Assembly (NCBI GenBank): GCA_003864495.1
Contig: ML133383.1
Location: forward strand, 8,106,880 to 8,170,879
Length of the DNA: 64,000 nucleotides
DNA from: Nemopilema nomurai
Lineage: Eukaryota > Cnidaria > Scyphozoa > Rhizostomeae > Rhizostomatidae
Reading direction: 5' to 3'
The translations under genes were made by a program, and so were the position numbers. Below the pieces are notes generated by a model that was given only the letters and a program-made list of their open reading frames with translations, was not told the origin of the DNA and did not search any database. Positions 55,641 through 64,000 of the stretch are shown in pieces; position 1 is the stretch's first letter; each line of letters starts with the position of its first letter.

Positions 55641-56388
55641 TATTCCCTTTTCGCTTGAAACAGGACTCCACCTTTCCTCTAATCTCTACTTGGCCTAAAG
55701 AAATTTTCTTCGTGCCAGAGCTCCTGCTCAGCTACGGGCCTCGAGCTGAAATTGTGGGTGTTTCATTGTCGCATTCTGTACTCGTTCAGTTTTTTTGTTA
55801 CTATTTATTATCTTTGTTCTTATTTTTGCTGTAATAACTGTCCTTACTGTTACGATTATTGCTATCTTCCCCATTTTTTTTAGGAAGACAGCCCTACAGC
55901 ATAAAAGAAAAGGGTCTCCTACCCTATTACTAAATTACATAAATACATGTTAAAACGGAAAAACTCCAAATGTACTATCTATTGAAAGCTCAAATCAAGG
56001 AATTCCTTAAAACTTCAAATAGAGACACAAAAAGGAAAAAACTACAAGCTCTTGTCGCAGACAATCATTTAGCCATTTAGTCTTGTTTACACTAAAACAT
56101 TTTGTAAACATATTCAAGGAGCCCATTCCCTATCTTGACAATGAATGATAATTCAGCATTTTTCAATAAAATACGTGTGGAATGGAAAGAACGTCTTTGC
56201 CTGTAAATCAAAATTGTGTGAAATGGAAAACTCGAGAATCCAAGCTAGGGAAAAAATGAAAGGGGCCTGTCGACCTCGAGTCCAATGTGAGACTTGCCTG
56301 CGCAGCGTCTAGAGATGTAAACAACGTGATACTCGTCCTTTTAAGATGGTGGCCAAGCAAAAATAAGTGCAACTCAAACGCAATAAAG
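55641..56388. promoter_or_regulatory. Shared divergent promoter region of TMEM50 and the Acl4-like gene
   Basis: The two start codons face away from each other across 748 bases, so both promoters should lie here. I see no TATA box placed convincingly for either gene, which would fit housekeeping promoters. Confidence 0.5.
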
Positions 56389-57507
56389 ATGGGACGAAAT
56401 AAACGTGGGCAGAGCGCCAAAAAGCCCAAAGGAAACAAGGAGAAAGTTCAATATTCTGTTGATGATTTATTGAGCAAAGTTGAAGACTTTGTTGATTGTT
56501 TTGAGTACGATCTTGCGTTAAAGTTTTGCGAGAAGGCACTGAAAATCGACCCCTCCAACGCCAAGGTGATCGAAACATCGGCATGTGTGTATGCAGAAGC
56601 TGGGGATGTTGTTCAAGCAAAAGCATATTTTTTAAAAGCTGCTGAAATAAACCCAGATAAAGGCCACGAGAAATACATGTATTTAGGACAGATGTCGGCA
56701 GGACTCGAAGCACAACGATGGTACTTGAAAGGGATTGAACTCATGAAAACTGAGGTGTGTTCAAAGCCAGAAGATGATAAGAGCGCGGGAGAAGCTGCCG
56801 CGGTATCTTCAAAATTTATGAACAAAGACTCTGTAACAGAAACAGATATATCCAATGCATACTGCGCATTAGCAGAGATCTTTATGACTGATTGCTGTTT
56901 TGAAGAGGATGCAGAGAAAATCTGCAAAGAATATTGCCAGCTAGCTATTGAACATGATGCCAATAACATTGATGCATACATTGTGAACGCAAACTTTTTC
57001 CTAAGCACAGAAAAGACTGAAGAGGCGAGGGGCTTGCTAACAAACTGTTTCACATTGTTAAAACTAGAAGAAGACAAGGCTGATGAAATGAAAGATTCTG
57101 AGAATGATGAAATGTTAGAAGAAACAGATGAAGCTGATGAAACAAAGACAGAAGAGGAGGAACAAGAAATAGATCAATCCAAAAATAGGAGCTGCCCATC
57201 CTACGATTCAAGGGTCACACTAGCAAAGTTATTAACTGAAGTGAAAGAATATGAAAAGTCAAATCTCCTACTTGGTGCATTAATTAAAGAAGATGATGAA
57301 GACATTTACACATGGTACATGTTTGGCCTAAACTTTTTTCTTGAGGAACAATTTAGTGATGCAGTTTTTTACTTGGAAAAAGCAAAAGAGTTGTGTGATA
57401 AGTTGCAGTGTGATGATGAGGAATTGATAAATCACTTGCAAGAGATGCTTGGAAAATGTGAGAAACTAAATGATGGTTGTGATGAAGGGATGGAAGTTGA
57501 AAATTAG
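56389..57507 (+). CDS. TPR protein, probable assembly chaperone of ribosomal protein L4 (Acl4-like)
   Basis: An intronless gene of 372 residues. In yeast, Acl4 is a TPR protein that captures newly made Rpl4 and escorts it into pre-60S particles; this role is assumed from similarity. A basic N-terminus (GRNKRGQSAKKPKGNK) is followed by TPR units from about residue 25 (YDLALKFCEKALKIDPSNAK, then AGDVVQAKAYFLKAAEINPD). Next comes the family block KYMYLGQMSAGLEAQRWYLK, further helical repeats, a strongly acidic stretch at about residues 225-265, and two more TPR-like units (YEKSNLLLGALI, FSDAVFYLEKAKEL). The start is the ATG at 56389; upstream codons in the same frame include no better ATG. It diverges from TMEM50 and converges with the MTHFD gene, whose stop lies only 333 bases beyond. 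Confidence 0.75.
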   Translation: MGRNKRGQSAKKPKGNKEKVQYSVDDLLSKVEDFVDCFEYDLALKFCEKALKIDPSNAKVIETSACVYAEAGDVVQAKAYFLKAAEINPDKGHEKYMYLGQMSAGLEAQRWYLKGIELMKTEVCSKPEDDKSAGEAAAVSSKFMNKDSVTETDISNAYCALAEIFMTDCCFEEDAEKICKEYCQLAIEHDANNIDAYIVNANFFLSTEKTEEARGLLTNCFTLLKLEEDKADEMKDSENDEMLEETDEADETKTEEEEQEIDQSKNRSCPSYDSRVTLAKLLTEVKEYEKSNLLLGALIKEDDEDIYTWYMFGLNFFLEEQFSDAVFYLEKAKELCDKLQCDDEELINHLQEMLGKCEKLNDGCDEGMEVEN

Positions 57508-57523
57508 GGGCATAAAAACTCGT

Positions 57524-57529
57524 TTTATT
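57524..57529 (-). terminator. Possible polyadenylation signal of the MTHFD-type gene
   Basis: The minus strand reads AATAAA here, about 310 bases after the dehydrogenase stop codon. It is only 17 bases past the stop of the convergent Acl4-like gene, so the two 3' UTRs probably overlap. Confidence 0.35.
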
Positions 57530-57839
57530 CGTTCTGTTCCTTGAAACTGAAATGAATGATTATTAGTGATCTGGCATCATTTGGAGATTCTGCCTCAGTT
57601 TCTGTATCACAAAAGTGCAAACAGGATGTACTTTTTAAAATTCAAGAATTTAAACAAGTTTCTCAGTATCTTCGGTAGGCATTTCATTCATACATAAAAG
57701 AACTTCACTCATTTCTGGTAGGTAGTTACACAATGAAGCATCTATCTATAAAATCTTGTATACAAAAAACTCTATTTTAAAAAAAATTGGCAAAGCAACA
57801 GATTTTCTCTTCTCACAACAGGATAAAACTACAGTTCTT

Positions 57840-60800
57840 TTAAAACCTCACTCTTGCTATTCTTCTAATGAGCTTCATTGCCTCTATGCCTGCTGAAAGT
57901 CCAGCCTAAGAAAAGCAAAACATTGATCTTATACATGAGTGCATGGGTCTTGCTGAATTACTCCTATTAATTCTGATTTACTCCTTGAATGAGAAATTAT
58001 ATTGTTTGGCAACAAAATATTGAATTGCACAAATTCACTTGATTTGGCACATAATCTTCTATGAGTCAACAATATTTTCCAATCTCATTGACAAAGGTTC
58101 TGTACACAAGTAAAAAAGATAACAAGTCTCACATTGTCAAATTTTCCACTCAAATTCAAGCTAAAAAAGCAGTAACAACAAATACTTCACTATTTGATTG
58201 TACCCTAATGATAAATTGAATAGTGATGAAAACAATTCTTGGAGATAGGATAGAAGGAAACTTTATTGAGAAAACTTCCAATAATCATGAAATGGAAGAA
58301 ATATAACAAATTCTCTTGGGACAAATTGAGAGGTAATTATGAGAGGTAATTAATGGAGGTAATTAATGAGAGGTAATTAATGAGAGGTAATTACCTTCTG
58401 AGGGGCTGAATGAGCCGCAAATCTTTTGCAGCTTTCAACAGTATTTGCTAGCAACATAGCAACTGTCATTGGGCCAACCCCTAAAAGACGATTTTTAAAT
58501 TCCTTAGCAAATTTTAAAAATTTAATGAAACTGATTCTTAAGTCAAAATTGCTACAACTCTAACAGAGCTGCAAAGCTCCAATTTTAGTATTAAAAAATC
58601 TTTATCATTCAAGTGAACTAGAATTTAGGAGATGAACTTGTGGGACTGAAAATGTAGATTGCAATCATTATTTTGATAATTCCTTCATATTTGAAAGAAT
58701 TATCATAACTACCTAAAAATAATTAAGGTAGAGTCAAAATAGAGACAGACTAATAAAGTCAAAGCTAGATTAAAACAATCTGGTTTAAAGGGAGACCTAT
58801 GTTTTTTTAAATAAACCTATCAAATATTTAATATTGTGGATAGCAAAACATGCAGTTAATGTGTAAAAGTTTGTCCAAAAGCCACACAATTTTAACAATG
58901 TTGATGTAAAAGACTAAATTAAAACTGCAAATTTACATATGCTAAAAAGTTATTATTCTTAATGCTATTTAAATTCCTTTAAAAAAATAATGTTAATATG
59001 CACACCTTTTGAAAACCAAGGAAGAGATTTGGTATCAACTTAACAATTCATCCTGTTCTTGTAAGCTATTCTTAAACATGGTTTGGAAAAGAAATGTCCT
59101 AATTATGTAAAAGGAATCAATTAGCATGCAAAATATGCTGAAAAATAAACATGCCCCCTGGAACAGGTGTGATCCAACCAGCTGTCTGTTTGCACTCCTT
59201 GTAATCTACATCACCAACAAGTCTTTGGCCACTCTTTTTTGTTGCATCTTCACAAAACAAACAAAGAAAGTTCTTTACAAAAAAAAGCAGAACCTGTTTT
59301 TATGCATACTTAAAGTACTTTTTATCCAACACTCCTCAGAGTATGCAAACTTCAGAATATGACTGAAAGCTGACAAAATAAGTATCAAGTTGCATATCAG
59401 AAACACATAAATTTCCATAAAATAAAAACATTGCAAAGTAGTTAAAGCTTGGCAAGTTATTGTGTAGGTAAAAGCCTCAAGTTATTCAACAAAACGTTAT
59501 AATGCAAGCACCAACAAGGCTTTAATGATGTCATTAGAATGAAACAAACAAATTTTCCATTTCTGAATAATTGGAGCCCTTTGAAGCACAATCAGCTAAG
59601 TGCTTTGAGGTCAAAACGGTAAAAAGTTCAAAAGGCTTAACTTGTATGTCATCAAATATCTGCACAAAGGATTACAAGAAATCTCTCAAAGCAGATAACT
59701 GAAGATATACCTGGAATTGCAGTTATACCACAATCGATAACAACAGCACCCGGTTTGATCCAATCACCCTAGATATCAAGAGCTTTTTTATTATACAACC
59801 TCTTTTCCTTGAAATCATTAGCACTTGTTAACTTTACAGTGGTAGCAAAAAACTTCTAGACAATTATATAGGTACATTTACTACATACAGCTGAAATAGG
59901 CAACCCATTTAATGGCATGCAGTGACAGATCTTTGTCTTTAGAAACAAGCAGAAAGCTTGATAAAGACAGTCTTCTGTATGGAGAGTTTAAGACTGTACA
60001 AAGGCATATAAGATCAAAGCCATGATAGAGACCTTACATACAGCTGAAAAAGGCAACACATTTAATGGCCTGCAAATTTGAGTGCAGCTGTCACATTACT
60101 GATATTAGAAAAATGTGCTTCTTTCAAAATGAATATCTATCAGCTAATCTGCTGACCGTTTTAGCAGATCAGTTCAACACCATGTAAACTGTTAGATCTC
60201 TATCATGGCTTTCATCTTATATGCCTTTGTACAGTCTTAAACTCTCCATACAGAAAACAGTCTTTATCAAGCTTTCTGCTTGTTTCAAAAGGCAAAGATC
60301 TGTCACCTTTTACTTTATCTCCTATCATCATCTATTATCATTCATATTATATTTTCCATTAATCCAGCCTAGGTCACAAATGGCAAAATGAATTCACACC
60401 CTAACAACTTTGTGTGTCAGTGGAAACTAAACTCAAATATTCTATGGATGTTTATTGCAGTCTGCAATACTTTGAGTTTGAGGTAGCCAACACATGCTTC
60501 TGTCTGATTCTTGGCAAAATTTTATCAAGATTTGTTGACTAATAGTATGAGGAATATAAAGTATCTACACTCATGTCTTGCCTGCCAGTCTCCAAATTTT
60601 GAGTTTGCATTGATGCATATGCATTTGACACTCATTTAAAGCTGCATAAACTGAAAATCATCCACAAGCATTCCATGATGCATATGATGAAACTAATCCA
60701 GAGAGGTTTGCTCAGTGAACACTTTAAATTTGTTCAAGGAAAAACAAAAATATTTCTTGGCAATTGCTTTACACAAATGTTGAGAGATGTTGAAGATGTC

Positions 60801-63800
60801 ACTAAACAAACAACAGTGCGTAGAAAACATTTTGGTCCTATCTTCTACAAAGCACCCTTTTTGAATATAAAACTTCTTTTGAACTTTATATGAATATATT
60901 TAATTCACAAAAACACATTTAGTGCCCTGAAACAATAATGTAATAAAAAATACATTTACTTAGCATCATGCTTCATAATTTAGGTAAAAAACATACTTTG
61001 ACCATTTCAGCTACACCAACTGCAGCAACAACTATATCTCCACTTCTTACCTATGCATTGGATAGAAATAGATCTACATCAAAAAGGAGAAAGATTGATG
61101 ACAAAAGAAGGAAAACTATTATAGTTTTAGTTTAGCTGAATAGATGATAAGCTTCTGCCTTTTGTCTAATTAAGGTAGCTTGAATAACTATCATGCAGAA
61201 TGATTTAGCTGAGATACCATATTCTCATTGGAGAGCAACATTGAAGAGAACTAAAAAACTTTAGGCTTTCGCACAAAATATTGATAGATTCCATTGACCA
61301 AGGAATAAGTTAGTTTAACTGACTAAGGAATTCACCAACACTGAGATCTCATCCAGCATTGCACTTAATTGAAAAATATATTGTCTTATTTCACAAAGCA
61401 GTCTGCAAAAGGTATTTGATAAAGAATTATTACCCATGATTAACTAAAAGCACACTGAAGTCCAGATAAAAAGAAACTAGATTTGCCTCTACTTTGTCAA
61501 TTTCGCAATTTGCTCTGACAAGTTCAAACTTATTAGAATGACCTTTTTGAGCCTTCAATAAGGAAAACAATAGAGACATAGGATTTTTGTTGAGTGGAAA
61601 AGTTAGTCACAGAAGTTATAATATCCAGACATAAATGGTTCTCCATTTTCAGAATTCCTGAAACCCCAAAATAGTGTTGTTTAATCATATACGAAACTCC
61701 AGACAAACTCACAACATCACGCAAATCTTTAGTTCTGGAGTGACAGATTGTGACTGTTGCATGATTCCAAGTTAACAAATTTGCCATAGGAGAACCCTAG
61801 GATTAAAAGAACAGTTTTTTAACACATCCAAAAATCCTAAACAAAGTTCCTGGAGAACAAAATACAAAAAGTCCTATTATATTTAAATATGAAAAGTTAA
61901 AAACATTTTACAATACCACCATCTAAAAGAATACATTTATATGAAGCTTCCAGGGAGAAATAAGTGCTCTTTTTTGCTATCATCATAAGAACGTTCAAAC
62001 AAGGTTACATTATACTGATTAAATATGACATCAACATTTTTGGCTATATATGTAAGCATGATACAGTTCATTAGATGGCTTTCTCTCAAGTGGCAAATGT
62101 TACATTATTTTCTAATCTTGAATAAAAACTTGGCTCATAAATGTTTTATTTTTCATGAGAACCGACTAATTTTACTGACCTTAGGAAACGTTTGCACTGA
62201 TGCAAAATACAAAATCAATCAAAAACATTTTTCAAACTTCATTATTGGAATGCATCAACAAACCAGTTATACATAGCAAAAGATACTAAACATTGAACAA
62301 ACATAAAACATACAACAATCTTGCTTCTGCCAAGAACAATTGCATTTGCACCTTGAACTGGAATGTCTGCAGAACATAAGAAAATAACTCAAGTTATAAA
62401 CCAAAAATAGGTTAGGGGAGAAATATAATACATACTTAGGTACAAATCGTTAATAACATCTACAACATCATATTAAAAATTATAAAGAAAAAAGAGGATT
62501 GGGAACAGCTGGATTAAGAAAACAGAAATTAAGCTCTTAATTCCTGTAAAAAATGGCTCATTAAGAAGATTCAAAATGATGCATGCAGTTTTCAAACAAC
62601 CCTTAAAATTTTTAATTATGATTGCTCACATGAAGCATTTTCTTTCACATTACTAAACATAGGAATAAATATTTCCATCTGTAACCAGGATTTGTTGTTC
62701 TACTGAACTTGGTAATCTATGTAACACGTTTCTGACTAAATTGTTATTTGTTCATTGTAGAAGTTTTTTACAGTTAGAAACAAACTAAATAAGCCAGAAG
62801 AACTTGAATCCAATACCATAACTTAAGAAAGTAAATTTTGAAATAAAATAGAAAACCATGTTGGCTGCTTACTTGATTCCTTTATCAATTCCAAACAACC
62901 CTTTGGAGTACAAGGAATGAAACAGTTACCAAGTTCACCACGTGACAAACGTCCAGCATTGATATCATTTATACTTCAAGAAAAGGACAAAACACAATTA
63001 GATCACAGGCACAAAGGCTTGTCAGATATCAAGATTTACAGTTACATTACAGTAAGAAATAATATTCAAAGGGAATTACACTGATCTGCAGAACAATTCT
63101 TTTCCACTACACATATGTCATTACCACCAAATGTCATCAAACACATGTATTATGAAGCTGCAAATAGGAGAATTTCTACCTGGCAATGAGTACACTTCTT
63201 TGCTAATTGCAATTTTCTATTGAATACATAAGTGGGATTTACAATGATGCAGTCAAACATGGCTTGAAGAGGGATAAAAAAGCCTTAAAAAAGAAAGAGG
63301 ATATTCAAAAAAGTTTTTACTCTAAGAACGCTATTTGCAACTCAAACATGTGAAGAAAATGTTTTGGTACCCATCAACATCCTTTTCTGGAATCACTTTA
63401 TTTGTGCACAAGGCTGAATCAATTTTTTCTTTGCAGTCCAAAGGAAGCTGCACGATAATTCCATGACAATCTGGGTCTTCATTCAATTCCTCAATTCTGT
63501 CAAGAACCTGGGAGTGAGATTAAATGATAATGAAGTTGTTGTGATAGTATATCATGCAATGCAGACTATAACTGATCAGCCTATTAGCTATTGGAGAAAA
63601 TTATGGGGACCAAACAAACCTTAAAAATCACTACAATGGCACTTTTAAAAGCACAGCATAAAAAGCTTAAGGTTTTACCAAATTTTCAATAAAGGTTATA
63701 TCTTACATTTCAATAGAATGTTAGGGATACGCTGCTAAGGGCACCTGGCCATTTCTCTTTATACTGCATTTACTACCCTTGAGTCATTTACTATATCTGC

Positions 63801-63952
63801 TGAATTCATATGAAAAGCATATTTGGATAAAAAAGCTATTTTCTTATCTGCTATTGTATGATATTGCAGAATATGGAGATACAAGTTTATCAATTCACCT
63901 CTGCTTGTGAAACTGTCTCTGGCAGCTTAACATGCTTTGCGCTCATTCCAAG
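57840..63952 (-). CDS. Methylenetetrahydrofolate dehydrogenase/cyclohydrolase, partial (5' end outside window)
   Basis: Bifunctional folate enzyme interconverting methylene-, methenyl- and 10-formyl-THF. Exons, minus strand: 63952-63899, 63507-63371, 62973-62873, 62366-62314, 61796-61713, 61050-60997, 59768-59711, 59247-59155, 58480-58395 and 57905-57840. Phases agree throughout. Motifs in order: GIIVQLPLD and PEKDVDG (substrate pocket), [29 protein letters not shown] (Rossmann nucleotide site), [51 protein letters not shown]. It lacks the MTHFD2-type insert between the LL and ATVT blocks, so the dehydrogenase half resembles MTHFD1. There is no formyl-THF synthetase domain: after [10 protein letters not shown] the chain ends within about 45 residues at IARVRF. 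The catalytic Lys region lies upstream, off the window. The intron between 59155 and 58480 begins with GC. Confidence 0.92.
58328..58394. repeat. Short tandem repeat next to a splice donor
   Basis: Five units of 12-14 bases of the type GAGAGGTAATTAAT run up to the exon at 58395. The last unit supplies the intron side of that exon's donor (minus strand AAG|GTAATTACC). Confidence 0.9.
59884..60306. repeat. Inverted-repeat (foldback) element in an MTHFD intron
   Basis: Two arms of about 108 bases (59924-60032 and 60198-60306) are near-perfect reverse complements of each other; both contain AAACAAGCAGAAAGCTTGAT and GGAGAGTTTAAGACTGTACA in opposite orientation. A direct repeat of about 39 bases (CATACAGCTGAAAWAGGCAAC, at 59884 and 60037) is interleaved. 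The transcript could fold into a long hairpin. It looks like a composite MITE or foldback element; no coding sequence is visible. Confidence 0.85.
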
Positions 63953-64000
63953 CTGCAAACCAAAATGGCAGCCAGTTGAAAAACTAATCCCTTAATGACA

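Noticed and set aside
56287..56388. Upstream extension of the Acl4-like frame
   Set aside because: The extension starts at GTG and contains no ATG; the ATG at 56389 begins the typical basic N-terminus.

Overview
The window is nuclear DNA from an animal. It is AT-rich, and its genes have short exons with GT-AG introns, TATA/CCAAT-type promoter signals and strongly animal-like proteins: alpha-catulin, a SHLD2-like shieldin subunit, cathepsin L, TMEM50, a rhodopsin-class GPCR and a CPPED1 relative. The gene set and compactness suggest an early-branching marine invertebrate, perhaps a cnidarian. That is inference; no ribosomal or mitochondrial marker is present.

Layout. 1-10.9 kb: no recognisable gene; repeats, a C-tract/G-tract pair and a MITE-like element. 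10.97-12.04 kb (+): intronless class A GPCR. 12.0-19.5 kb: no convincing gene; an 18-bp tandem repeat and one weak candidate exon. 19.5-27.2 kb (-): ten exons of alpha-catulin, with the C-terminal third not found. 28.8-31.4 kb (-): three-exon OB-fold protein resembling shieldin subunit SHLD2. 35.0-38.1 kb (-): cathepsin L, four coding exons plus a likely non-coding first exon, a TATA promoter and CLEAR/M-box-type E-boxes. 38.2-48.0 kb: no convincing gene. 48.0-49.3 kb (-): an intronless CPPED1-like metallophosphoesterase that has lost its metal-binding motifs, followed by a small overlapping membrane ORF. 52.5-55.6 kb (-): TMEM50, six exons. 56.4-57.5 kb (+): intronless TPR protein resembling the ribosomal protein L4 chaperone Acl4. 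57.8-64 kb (-): ten exons of a methylene-THF dehydrogenase/cyclohydrolase whose 5' end lies outside the window.

The genes are functionally unrelated: adhesion/Rho scaffolding, DNA repair, lysosomal proteolysis, membrane trafficking, ribosome assembly and one-carbon metabolism. The local arrangements worth noting are the divergent TMEM50/Acl4 pair, the convergent Acl4/MTHFD pair, and the possibility that the GPCR is nested in a long 3' intron of alpha-catulin. The most unusual item is the CPPED1-like pseudoenzyme: the fold core is preserved while every metal-ligand motif is replaced. All exon structures were assembled by eye from splice consensus, phase and family similarity.
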